DNA from: Prosthecobacter sp. SYSU 5D2
GTDB taxonomy: Bacteria; Verrucomicrobiota; Verrucomicrobiia; Verrucomicrobiales; Verrucomicrobiaceae
NCBI RefSeq assembly: GCF_039655865.1
Contig: NZ_JBBYXL010000009.1
Coordinates: 186,001-250,000, forward strand
Direction of reading: 5' to 3'
DNA: 64,000 bases
Positions 42,683-50,753 of the stretch are shown here, piece by piece. Made by a program: the position numbers and the translations under genes. The notes below the pieces were generated by a model. That model had not been told where the DNA came from. It searched no databases and worked only from the letters and a program-made list of their open reading frames with translations. How positions within the stretch are numbered: position 1 is the stretch's first letter; every line of letters starts with the position of its first letter.

Positions 42683-44152
42683 TCATCGCAGGGTATAACT
42701 GAACAGGCTGGCGTCCTGGAAACGGAAGCGGAGTTTGAAGGGCCTGCTCTTGGGCAGGGTTTCGTGCCGGGTCCAGCGGACGGTGTGGCGGACCTGGTCG
42801 GCGGTGAGGGGCTGGCAGTCGGCGGCGGTATAACCGGAAAGCGGGTGGCCGTTTGAGTCCAGCACTTCCACCACGAGGCGGCCTTTGGCGGCGTTGGCAT
42901 TGATCTCCAGGATGCCGGTGCGGGGAAGTGCGTCCCTACCAGGATCGGCAATGGGGAGGGTTTCGACCATGGCTTCTTCGGTGCCGGCATCCAGGGAGAC
43001 CCAGCCGTCCAGCCGCCATCGGGCCAGGGCGATGGTGATGCGCTTGGGTGGGCGCGGTGCGCCGTGGGTGGCATTGATGGCGGTGTAATAATGCCAGACT
43101 TCGTCCTTCACCACGATGGGCGCGATGGCGACGTTCATGACGGAGCGGTCGTAAGTGGTGCCGGAGGGAATGACGGGGCTGCGGTCCGCCAGGCGCTGCC
43201 ATTGCAGACCGTCCCGGCTGGTGATGAGCTGGCCCTCCATGGGGCCGTCGTATTTGGACTGGCCGGGCTTCTTGGTCTCCAGGATGTCCGTGATGCGAAA
43301 CAGAGGCACGATGCCAAGGTAGGAGTTTCCATAGGCGAAGCCGTTCATGGCATAGAACTCCGTGCGCTGCTCCGGGCGGGTGACCCAGGCGTCGTCCATT
43401 TCATCCGGCTCCAGCACCACTTTCATCTCGGACCAATGAATGAAGTCGTCGCTGGTGACGACGCCGCCGAGGCGTTTCTGGCGGTTGGAGGCGGGGAAGT
43501 ATTTGGGGGAGAAGGGGCGGATGTAGGCGAAGTATTTTCCGGTGGCCGGATCGTGCATGAGATGGCCAAGCTCCGAGCCCACAGTGATGACCGGCTTCTC
43601 GCCGTAGCGCGTCCAGTGGATGCCATCGGGCGAGTGGTAACCGGAGAATCCACCGACCTTGATGGTTTCATTGGCCAGGGCCTTGTAGCGTTTGGCGGGG
43701 TCGGGGTCCGTGGGATCGAAGATGACCGCGCCACCGCCCTTGGGCAGCACCCGGTTGGTCGGCAGCCCATTGGAGGGAAAGAGGTCCATCTTGGGTTTGG
43801 TCCAATGGATGCCGTCGCGTGAGGTGGCATAAAGCTGGCTGTACCACATGCGGAACTCGCCAGTTTTTTCGTCATGGAGAGTGGTGCCGTAAATGCGCAC
43901 GGCATCTCCGCCCTCCCAAGGCTGGTCCGCCACCAGGACGGGCTCAGGCCATTTGTCTGCGGCATGAATGCGGCGGGTGGTGCCTGACTGCCGGGCGATT
44001 TGGGAGTCGTCCACAAAGAGCTCGGTACCGGGCCGGAGAGCCTTCAGTTCATCTGCCGCATGGATCACCGGGCCAGGCAGCAGCGCTAATACGACCCCAA
44101 CGGCGGCCGCAGGACGGAGGCTGAGTTTGACGGACGAGAGGAGCGTGTTCAT
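42683..44152 (-). CDS. Secreted propeller-type glycosidase-like protein
   Basis: This 489-residue protein has an N-terminal hydrophobic signal region (RPAAAVGVVLALLPGPVIHA). Repeated strands carry the pattern S-x-DGIHW (TSRDGIHWTKP, SPDGIHWTRYG, TSRDGLQWQRL), similar to GH32/GH43-like five-bladed propellers without canonical Asp boxes. The C-terminal 100 residues form a beta domain (LEINANAAKGRLVVEVLD). The substrate is unknown. The ATG at 44152 is preferred over an in-frame TTG nine codons upstream. It is 98 bases downstream of the tonB-exbB-exbD-coiled-coil operon, on the same strand. Confidence 0.72.
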   Translation of the reverse strand: MNTLLSSVKLSLRPAAAVGVVLALLPGPVIHAADELKALRPGTELFVDDSQIARQSGTTRRIHAADKWPEPVLVADQPWEGGDAVRIYGTTLHDEKTGEFRMWYSQLYATSRDGIHWTKPKMDLFPSNGLPTNRVLPKGGGAVIFDPTDPDPAKRYKALANETIKVGGFSGYHSPDGIHWTRYGEKPVITVGSELGHLMHDPATGKYFAYIRPFSPKYFPASNRQKRLGGVVTSDDFIHWSEMKVVLEPDEMDDAWVTRPEQRTEFYAMNGFAYGNSYLGIVPLFRITDILETKKPGQSKYDGPMEGQLITSRDGLQWQRLADRSPVIPSGTTYDRSVMNVAIAPIVVKDEVWHYYTAINATHGAPRPPKRITIALARWRLDGWVSLDAGTEEAMVETLPIADPGRDALPRTGILEINANAAKGRLVVEVLDSNGHPLSGYTAADCQPLTADQVRHTVRWTRHETLPKSRPFKLRFRFQDASLFSYTLR

Positions 44153-44250
44153 GATCCGGCGCGTGGTTTGAAGATTCAAACAGGGAGTTTAAAGACCGGA
44201 AGGGTCTCCCTTGTCAACCTTGCGCCTTACTTCACTGCCTTCCGGGCCGC

Positions 44251-44796
44251 TCAGCGTTCTTTGGCGAGCTTGTTATACTTTTCCACGAGCTCGTTGTAGG
44301 CCTGGATCTGGGCGTTGAGCTTGGTGATGGCGGAGTCGCGCTCGGTGGCGAGCTGCTTGAGGGCGGCGTTGGCTTTTTCGATGGCGGCGTTTTGGGCGCT
44401 AACTTCGGTATTGCGGTCCTGGATGGCCTCGCTGCCTTTGCCGGCCAGCTCTTTGTAGGCGGTGAGCTCGGCCTTGGAGACGTTGGCTTCGTTCATCCAA
44501 TAGGCGAGGCTGAAGCCGCGCCCGCTCTGGTCCTGGGTGCGGAGCTGGACTTCCTCGGTGGCATCCAGCAGGGCGGCTTCGGTCTCGGCACGCAGGGTGG
44601 TGATGCGGGCGATCTCCTGCTCATAGCGCATGGCCTTTTCCTCAAACTCGATGCGCAGCTTGTTCTCGGCGATGAGCTGGGCGGTGATCTCATCAATGCG
44701 CGCATTGAGCACGAACTCGCGCTGCCACTGGACGGCACAGATGCCGCAGAGACCAAGGACGATGAAGGCGAGCAGGGTAAACAGAAAGGCCTTCAT
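44251..44796 (-). CDS. Membrane-anchored coiled-coil protein of the tonB operon
   Basis: This 181-residue protein has one N-terminal membrane segment (FLFTLLAFIVLGLCGICAV). The rest is nearly all heptad-patterned and rich in A, E, K and L (EITAQLIAENKLRIEFEEKAMRYEQEI and later repeats), so it should form a long periplasmic or cytoplasmic coiled coil. I do not recognise a named family. It follows exbD after 3 bases as the fourth gene of the operon and may act as a stator or brace for the Ton complex, which is inference from position. Confidence 0.72.
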   Translation of the reverse strand: MKAFLFTLLAFIVLGLCGICAVQWQREFVLNARIDEITAQLIAENKLRIEFEEKAMRYEQEIARITTLRAETEAALLDATEEVQLRTQDQSGRGFSLAYWMNEANVSKAELTAYKELAGKGSEAIQDRNTEVSAQNAAIEKANAALKQLATERDSAITKLNAQIQAYNELVEKYNKLAKER

Positions 44797-44799
44797 TGT

Positions 44800-45291
44800 T
44801 TATTGCTGGGGGGCGGGAGAGGGAGCAGGTGCGGGTGCTGGCGCAGAGGAGGCGGCCGGAGCCGGGGCGGGGCCTGCACCCCCGGCGGTGGGCTTGACGT
44901 TGAAGGCGACTTTATTGAAGCCCATGCGGCGGACGGCATCCAGGGCCTTGACCATTTCCGAAAACGGGGTGGCGGAATCGCCGCTGATGTAAACAGGGGT
45001 GTCCGGGTCTTTTTTGAAGCGCTCGCTGAGCCGGGCCTCCAGGTCTGGCAGGGAGACGGGCGCGGTGTCCAGGAAGACGTCACCGGCAGCATTGACGCCT
45101 ATGTTGACCATGTCCGGCTTGAAGTCGGGCTGGCTGGCGGCAGCGACGGGCAAGTTGACCTTGATGGTCTGCTGCTTGGTCATGGTGAGGCTGACCATCA
45201 TGAAGGAGGCCAGCAGGAAGAACATGACGTCAATGAGCGGGATGATCTCCAGCCGGGTCTTCTTGTGGGCGATGGGGGAATGGATTTTCAC
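44800..45291 (-). CDS. exbD: ExbD/TolR-family proton-channel subunit
   Basis: This 163-residue inner-membrane protein has a short cytoplasmic N-terminus, one membrane helix with the essential Asp (IIPLIDVMFFLLASFMMV), and a periplasmic domain (DVFLDTAPVSLPDLEARL, PVYISGDSATPFSEMV). It ends in a 30-residue A/P-rich tail (APAPAPAPSPAPQQ) that is unusual for ExbD. It works with ExbB to power TonB using the proton gradient. It lies 25 bases after exbB and 3 before the coiled-coil gene. Confidence 0.92.
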   Translation of the reverse strand: MKIHSPIAHKKTRLEIIPLIDVMFFLLASFMMVSLTMTKQQTIKVNLPVAAASQPDFKPDMVNIGVNAAGDVFLDTAPVSLPDLEARLSERFKKDPDTPVYISGDSATPFSEMVKALDAVRRMGFNKVAFNVKPTAGGAGPAPAPAASSAPAPAPAPSPAPQQ

Positions 45292-45316
45292 AGGCCGTGA
45301 GGAGGTGGTCTAACCA

Positions 45317-45967
45317 TCAATGCTTTTTGGCGCTCACCTGGTCAAAGCCGTGCTGGGCGGCCAGGATGAGGACGTTGTTCGCAGCGGCTTCGAGGTCGAA
45401 CTGGAGCTTGGCCAGACGGCTGTGGAAGTAGTTCATGGGCACCAGGGTGGCGATGGCGATGAGCAGGCCGGCAGCGGTGGCGATGAGCGCCTCGCCGATG
45501 CCGCCGGTGACCTTTTCCACGGCGAGCTCGGAATCCCCGATGGAGGAGAAGGAGCCCATGATGCCGGTGACGGTGCCGAGAAGGCCGAGGAGCGGGCCGA
45601 GGGTGACGATGGTATCCATGGCCCCGAGGAAGCGGCCTGCATTCTGCAGCTCATGCCCGGCGGCCACCTCCAGCGCGCCCTGCATGGAGCTGTGCTGGTG
45701 CTTGAGGCCGTGATGGATCATGCGCACGACAGGATCGGTGGTTTTTTCAGAGAGGGAGATGGCCTTGGCCTGGTCCCCGGCCTCCAGCGCGGCATACACC
45801 TGCTCTCGCTGGCGGGCGCTGCAACGGGCGCTGAAACGCAGCCACCAGAACACACGCTCCACCAGGACGCAGACGGCAAAGGCTGCCACCACCAGGATGG
45901 GATACATGATGGGGCCGCCATCGTGGATGAGTTTGATGACGGCGTTGGCGAGGGGGAGCGGGGGCAT
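45317..45967 (-). CDS. exbB: ExbB/TolQ/MotA-family proton-channel subunit
   Basis: This 216-residue protein has three membrane helices in the ExbB pattern. The first is GGPIMYPILVVAAFAVCVLVE, and the conserved pair is LGPLLGLLGTVTGIMGSFSSIG with GIGEALIATAAGLLIAIATLVP. It forms the ring around ExbD dimers that energises TonB. It is second in the operon tonB-exbB-exbD-coiled coil; the tonB stop is 101 bases upstream, a gap filled by a TTCAGT-like repeat block. Confidence 0.92.
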   Translation of the reverse strand: MPPLPLANAVIKLIHDGGPIMYPILVVAAFAVCVLVERVFWWLRFSARCSARQREQVYAALEAGDQAKAISLSEKTTDPVVRMIHHGLKHQHSSMQGALEVAAGHELQNAGRFLGAMDTIVTLGPLLGLLGTVTGIMGSFSSIGDSELAVEKVTGGIGEALIATAAGLLIAIATLVPMNYFHSRLAKLQFDLEAAANNVLILAAQHGFDQVSAKKH

Positions 45968-45979
45968 GGGGGAGGAGTT

Positions 45980-46027
45980 ATCAGTATCCGGTAATCAGTT
46001 TTCAGTCGTCAGTATTCGGTATTCAGT
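45980..46027. repeat. TTCAGT-type short repeat block between tonB and exbB
   Basis: Nearly every 7-8 bases a variant of TCAGT or TTCAGT recurs (ATCAGTATCC, AATCAGTTTTCAGTC, GTCAGTATTCGG, ATTCAGTC). It matches the shorter block at 39933-39962. The repeat lies inside an operon without adding a gene. Confidence 0.55.
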
Positions 46028-46068
46028 CTGGCTGGCCGGCTTGGGGCGGCAACTGAATGAGAACCGGG

Positions 46069-46917
46069 TCAGCGCAGTTTAAAGGCAATGGGCAGGCGGA
46101 AGCTGCGGACGGTGCCGGTGGGGAAGCGCCAGTTGTTGCGCACCCAGGAGGCGGCGTAGTTGTCCAGCTCCGAAAAGCCGGTGCCGCTGGAGACGCTGAC
46201 GCTGTCCACCGATCCGGAGGGGCTGACGCGGATGGTGAGGGTGACTGAGCCTTTGATACCGCGCGAGCGGGCGAAGGAAGGATAGGGAGGTGCGGGGAAT
46301 TTGCCTTTGCCACCGGAGCCCACGGCTCCATTGCCACCGCCGCCGCCACCGCTGCCCTGGGTGCCACCTGGGGCTGCGACCGTGCTGGTGGCCCTGCGGG
46401 GAGCGGCCTTGGCCACGGTGGGCTGGGGTTTAGGCTTGGGCTTCGCAGGATCCACCACCTTCAGCACCGTCTCGATAACTGGCGCGGCCTGGACGGTGAA
46501 AAGGTCCTCGGTGATGAGGGCTTCCGTCAGCTCCGGCAGGTCCAGCATCTCGGGCGTGACCTCGACGATCTCCGGCACCTCGAGGATCTCCGGGGTCTCC
46601 ATTTCATTGCTGACCACTTCCGGTGCTTCTTCCATGGCCTGCAGCTCTGCCATCGTCGTGTCCTGGCTGGCCACCTCGCTGGCACCCATGCCGGCGGCAC
46701 CGGAAAGGGTGATGACCATGGGCACTTCAAACCGCAGCATGCCAATGAGACCGATGAGCAAAAACGAACCCGCAATGGCAACGAGCCAGGCGACGCCGCA
46801 GAGGCTGTCTTCCCTGGGGCAGAATCTCCAGGTGGTGCTGGCACGGGCGGACACGGCACTGGTTTCCTGGCGGGGAAGGCTCAGAGCTGGAGATCCGATG
46901 AGGGCCATTTGTGACAT
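46069..46917 (-). CDS. tonB: TonB energy-transducing protein
   Basis: This 282-residue protein has a cytoplasmic segment of about 50 residues, one membrane helix (WLVAIAGSFLLIGLIGML), and an acidic stretch (PEILEVPEIVEVTPEMLDLPE). A proline/lysine spacer (PAKPKPKPQPT), a glycine-rich linker and the C-terminal TonB domain (PPYPSFARSRGIKGSVTL, VRNNWRFP) complete it. It passes ExbB-ExbD energy to outer-membrane receptors such as the one at 54917. It is first in the operon. The ATG at 46917 is chosen; ATG 46908 is possible. It is divergent from the repeat-protein gene at 47028. Confidence 0.9.
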   Translation of the reverse strand: MSQMALIGSPALSLPRQETSAVSARASTTWRFCPREDSLCGVAWLVAIAGSFLLIGLIGMLRFEVPMVITLSGAAGMGASEVASQDTTMAELQAMEEAPEVVSNEMETPEILEVPEIVEVTPEMLDLPELTEALITEDLFTVQAAPVIETVLKVVDPAKPKPKPQPTVAKAAPRRATSTVAAPGGTQGSGGGGGGNGAVGSGGKGKFPAPPYPSFARSRGIKGSVTLTIRVSPSGSVDSVSVSSGTGFSELDNYAASWVRNNWRFPTGTVRSFRLPIAFKLR

Positions 46918-47027
46918 AACGCTGGGGGGGAGATTGAGATACGTTTGCGATAATGACGATTGATCAGACAACGTCAAGGAGCTATTGCGACGCGATCTCA
47001 CAGAATTTGCGTTATTTTAGGCCTTCC

Positions 47028-48077
47028 ATGCTTTCTCCCTCCCCACCATCCCCTGATGAAATCAATGCTCAGGCCAAAAAATGGATGCAGCACGGCATTC
47101 AATTGCTGGAAAAGGGTGACCGCGATTCACTGCTGGAGGCGCAGGTGAGTTTTGAGGAGGCGATCGCTTTGCGGGAAACCCTGCCGCTGAATGAGGACCC
47201 CGTTTTCCGCTGGGGCCTGACTGCAGGCTGGATGAACCGGGGAGATGCGCTGACGAGGCTGGGCGGCCCGGAGCGGCTGGAGGAGGCACTGCGGTGCTAT
47301 GACATCGCCATCGCCCATGTGCACCGGCTGCCACTGGACGGGCATCCGATGATCCGCTGGCGGCTGACGGTGGCGTGGATCAACCGGGGCATCACGGAGC
47401 AGGCGAAGGAGGATGAGACGGCGGCGGAAAAAGCGCTGCGCTGCTTTGACACCGCGCTGCAAGTCATGAAAGGGCAGGCGGAGAATCCGCGCCAGGACTA
47501 TCAGCAGGTGCAGGCGGCAGCCTGGATGAACCGGGCGAACGCGCTGCTGCGCCTCTCCCCTGCCCCGTGGCGGGAGGCGGCGGAGGCGGCACGCCAAGCA
47601 GTCAAACACAGCCGCAGCGAGGAGGCAGCGGGCGGCATCGCGGCAGAGACAGGGATCAAGGCCCGTTATGTGCTGTGCCAGGCCCTGGCCCACCTGCTGG
47701 AGACACCGCCGGTGAATGCGGACGAGGCGGAGGCCTGGATCCTGGAGGCGACGGATGCGGTGGAGGAGGTGATGAGCCTAACCGGGAATGCTGAAAAGCA
47801 CCGGGCGCTGCGGGAAGCGGTTTTTCACTTTGGCTGCCGCATTTACCGGGCCTTCCAGCCGCATTTCCTGGCGGAGTTTATGCATGACAGTGCGGCAGAG
47901 GGAGAAATGTCTGACCGCATGCGGCAGGCGGCCCAGGAAGCACTGGCCCAGGCTGCCGCGCAGATCCGGCAGGAAAATCTGGCAGGTTACACACCAGGCC
48001 GCCTGGACCGGCTCATCCAGACACTACAATCCCTGAGTGAGGCAGGGAAAAAGATCAGCGGTCCGGCCGTGGGTTGA
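47028..48077 (+). CDS. TPR-like helical repeat protein
   Basis: This 349-residue soluble protein has no signal peptide and is made of helical repeats with a TPR flavour: ARFEEAIALRE-like and WMNRGDAL units (LTAGWMNRGDALTRLGG, LTVAWINRGITEQAK, QAAAWMNRANALLRL) separated by EALRCYDIAIAHV-type helices. It is probably a protein-protein scaffold in the cytoplasm. I do not recognise a named family. It is divergent from tonB across a 110-base gap. The ATG at 47028 gives the first repeat helix a normal lead; the longer upstream frame overlaps the tonB promoter region. Confidence 0.65.
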   Translation: MLSPSPPSPDEINAQAKKWMQHGIQLLEKGDRDSLLEAQVSFEEAIALRETLPLNEDPVFRWGLTAGWMNRGDALTRLGGPERLEEALRCYDIAIAHVHRLPLDGHPMIRWRLTVAWINRGITEQAKEDETAAEKALRCFDTALQVMKGQAENPRQDYQQVQAAAWMNRANALLRLSPAPWREAAEAARQAVKHSRSEEAAGGIAAETGIKARYVLCQALAHLLETPPVNADEAEAWILEATDAVEEVMSLTGNAEKHRALREAVFHFGCRIYRAFQPHFLAEFMHDSAAEGEMSDRMRQAAQEALAQAAAQIRQENLAGYTPGRLDRLIQTLQSLSEAGKKISGPAVG

Positions 48078-48082
48078 ACCTG

Positions 48083-49324
48083 CTACCCACCGGATGAAAC
48101 CACCTTTGGCTGACGCACCCGCTGAATGATGACGGGGGCCGTGCTGCCGTGAACGATGATGGAGACGAGCACGATGAAAGCGGTGAGCGCCCAGAGTTGC
48201 GGCGCGTTTTCAAACTCGGCTTCTTTGAGGCCAAAGGAAAGGTAGAAGAATGAGCCGACCCCGCGGATGCCGAAAAAACTGACGGCGAATTTGTGTGGGA
48301 GATTCATGCCTGTGCCGATAAGCGAAATGAAGCCGGAGAGCGGGCGCAAGACAAACACAAAACCCAGGCCAAGCAGCGCCATTTCCCAGGTCAGCGGAGC
48401 CAGGATGCCGGTGGCGAGGCTGCCACCGAAAAGGACAAGGATGACCGAGAGCAGGATTCTTTCGACCTGATCAATGAAGGTGTGCAGGGTCGAGTGATAT
48501 TGATGTTTCAGCTCGTGATTACGAATGGTGATCGCGGCAATAAATACGGCGATGAATCCATAACCCTGAGCCAGTTCGGTGAGGCCATACACCAGCAAAG
48601 TGGCGGATACGGCGACCATGCCTTCCCGCACTTTCAAAAGCTTGTGATGCGCCGGCAAATGGAAGAACAGATAAATCACCGCCTTGCCCGTCCCATAGCC
48701 CATCGCGACTCCTGCCGCGACACGGTATAACAAATCATACACCAACCATTTGCCAAACCATGGATCACCGGTCTGTGCGGCGGCAGCCATGGCCACCGCC
48801 ATCCAGACGAAAGGGAATGCCATGCCATCATTGAGCCCGGCCTCTGCTGTTAAGGAAAAACGCGTTGGGTCTTCCGTTCCTTTGTTCGGCTCATCCACTT
48901 GTACATCGGCGGCAAGGACGGGATCTGTAGGAGCCAGTGAGGCTGCAAGCAGGAGGGCCGAAGCCAAAGGCAGGCCAGCCCACCAGTAACCCAAAAAGGC
49001 AAGGCTGCCGATGCTCAGCAGCATGGCAACGGAGATGAGCCGGAAGGGCACATTCCAGTTACGAAAGTTAAACCCCCGGTCAATTTTCAAACCCGTGCCC
49101 ATCAGGGCGATAATGACGATCAGCTCGGAGAGATGAACCGTGAAGCTTTCATTACGAAGCGGGCTGGGCCACGGAAAGATGTCCGTCAGGCTGTAAACCA
49201 CGACGCCGAAAAGCAAAAAAACGATAGAATAGGATATCTTCAAAAACTGCGCCAGCGTCGGCACCCATGACACGGCCAGGCCGATGAACCCGATGATGGC
49301 AAGGCTTAAGATGTAAGTATCCAT
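48083..49324 (-). CDS. CPA1-family sodium/proton antiporter
   Basis: This 413-residue inner-membrane protein has about 12 helices and belongs to the NhaP/CPA1 cation:proton antiporters. The family motif is clear: SLAPTDPVLAADVQVDEPNKG, then FSLTAEAGLNDGMAFPFVW. The usual ESGLND is EAGLND, i.e. one Ser-to-Ala change next to the ion-binding Asp. There is no large C-terminal regulatory domain. The ATG at 49324 is preceded by TTGGAG; a TTG three codons upstream is not preferred. It stands alone, convergent with the repeat-protein gene. Confidence 0.9.
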   Translation of the reverse strand: MDTYILSLAIIGFIGLAVSWVPTLAQFLKISYSIVFLLFGVVVYSLTDIFPWPSPLRNESFTVHLSELIVIIALMGTGLKIDRGFNFRNWNVPFRLISVAMLLSIGSLAFLGYWWAGLPLASALLLAASLAPTDPVLAADVQVDEPNKGTEDPTRFSLTAEAGLNDGMAFPFVWMAVAMAAAAQTGDPWFGKWLVYDLLYRVAAGVAMGYGTGKAVIYLFFHLPAHHKLLKVREGMVAVSATLLVYGLTELAQGYGFIAVFIAAITIRNHELKHQYHSTLHTFIDQVERILLSVILVLFGGSLATGILAPLTWEMALLGLGFVFVLRPLSGFISLIGTGMNLPHKFAVSFFGIRGVGSFFYLSFGLKEAEFENAPQLWALTAFIVLVSIIVHGSTAPVIIQRVRQPKVVSSGG

Positions 49325-49402
49325 TGACTCCAAGATACATCAAGATCGTCCGAAGAGGGATGATCGTGTGTGTCTAATTAATCTCAAGCCACTCCCGAGG
49401 AG

Positions 49403-49427
49403 CCATGCCATCCTTTGGCATGGTTTT
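49403..49427. terminator. Strong hairpin between antiporter and PLD genes
   Basis: An 8-bp perfect stem (CCATGCCA / TGGCATGG) with a 5-nt loop is followed on the + strand by TTTTATAATA. Its position just after the PLD-family gene (minus strand, stop at 49445) suits a terminator for that gene, but the T tract lies on the other strand, so direction is uncertain. Confidence 0.5.
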
Positions 49428-49444
49428 ATAATATGAGCCTGATC

Positions 49445-50689
49445 CTACATCTGGTACTCGAAGAGGCGGCAGAAGGCGCCCTGGAACCAGCGGCCTAACG
49501 ACAAGTTCAGATCCGGCCGGTGCAGGCGTTTGCTCTGTTCGCGGTCACGTCGGATCATATCGAGCTGGCGGGCGCTGAAGGCATCGTCCAGGACATTGAG
49601 GTTGTTCTCGTCATTGATGAAAAAGGAGCGCTGGTCCAGGTTGGTGGACCCGGCGATGCTGAGGTGGCCGTCCACCACGACGAGCTTGCCATGGGTCATG
49701 GTGGGCTGGAATTCATACAGCTCCGCACCGGCCGCCACCAGGGTGCGCAGGTAGCGGGTATTGACGGAGCGTGAGGCGGGAAAATCAATGTGCTTCCCTG
49801 GAATGATGATCTGCACTTTGACGCCGCGTTTCATGGCCTCCAGCAGCGCCACCCGCAGCGGGCGGTTGGGGATGAAGTAGGCATGAGCGATGATGATGGA
49901 ATCCTGCGCGGCGCGGAAGGCCAGGAGGTAGCTGCTGCCGAGGGTATCGCCCAGTTTTTCAGGGGAACCCATGGCCATCTGGGCTTTCAGTTTTCCGGCG
50001 GTGGGGAGCGGCGGATAATAGTCCGGGCCGGTCAGCCTGTGGCCGGTGAGCTCCTGCCAGTTGTCATTAAAATGATCCTGAAGCTGGGCCACGACGGGGC
50101 CGCGCAGCTCATACTGGGTATCCCGCCAGCGGTGGACGTTTTCGGCATGGCCATCCCAGCAATAGGCCCAGCCCGCGCCGCCCATGAAACCAATTTTTCC
50201 ATCGGCCACCAGCACACGGCGATGCGTGCGATGGAGGAAGCGCCAGGGCATGAAGAGGTTCATGGGCCGGTAAAGATGAAGCTGCACGCCGGCATCGCGC
50301 ATGGCCTGCAGATGCGCATCGCCATACTTGGAGCAGCCAAAGGCATCCAGGATGACATGCACCTGCACACCGGCACGGGCACGCTCCACAAACATCTGGG
50401 TGAACTTCTGCGTAGGCTCGCTGTCCACGCAGACATAGGATTCAAAAGTGATGGTCTTCTGCGCCTGGCCCATGGCCCGGAGCATGGCGGGAAAGTAGTT
50501 ACCACCATTTTCCAATGTGCGGATGGCATTGCCGTCCGTCCACGGAGTTTTGACCACCTGGGCGAGCTCCGCCGCAAAGGCAGGCGTGCGCACCGGCGGC
50601 GGTGATTTGGAGACGCTCTGAAAACCGACCGCCACACAGGAACTGAGCAGCGGCAGGCAGAAGAGGGTTAAAAGGAACAGTCTGGGCAC
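49445..50689 (-). CDS. Phospholipase D-family (cardiolipin synthase-like) lipoprotein
   Basis: This 414-residue protein has a lipoprotein signal (FLLTLFCLPLLSSC, lipobox LSSC). Two PLD domains each carry an HKD-type motif, first THRRVLVADGKIGFMGG and second THGKLVVVDGHLSIAGSTNLD. In the first the usual HxK spacing reads H-R-R, so this half may be altered. The arrangement matches cardiolipin synthase B-type enzymes that join or exchange phosphatidyl groups. Lipid anchoring outside the inner membrane is unusual but known. The start codon is GTG at 50689. Confidence 0.82.
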   Translation of the reverse strand: MPRLFLLTLFCLPLLSSCVAVGFQSVSKSPPPVRTPAFAAELAQVVKTPWTDGNAIRTLENGGNYFPAMLRAMGQAQKTITFESYVCVDSEPTQKFTQMFVERARAGVQVHVILDAFGCSKYGDAHLQAMRDAGVQLHLYRPMNLFMPWRFLHRTHRRVLVADGKIGFMGGAGWAYCWDGHAENVHRWRDTQYELRGPVVAQLQDHFNDNWQELTGHRLTGPDYYPPLPTAGKLKAQMAMGSPEKLGDTLGSSYLLAFRAAQDSIIIAHAYFIPNRPLRVALLEAMKRGVKVQIIIPGKHIDFPASRSVNTRYLRTLVAAGAELYEFQPTMTHGKLVVVDGHLSIAGSTNLDQRSFFINDENNLNVLDDAFSARQLDMIRRDREQSKRLHRPDLNLSLGRWFQGAFCRLFEYQM

Positions 50690-50753
50690 GATGGGGGCCG
50701 ACTATGCACTGCCCGGGGACTGAGACGAATTGATTTAGCTGACCGTGCACATT

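Noticed and set aside
46949-46967. GATAATGACGATTGATC before the TPR-like gene and tonB as a Fur box
   Set aside because: Only about 11 of 19 positions fit the Fur consensus and there is no second half; too weak to call.
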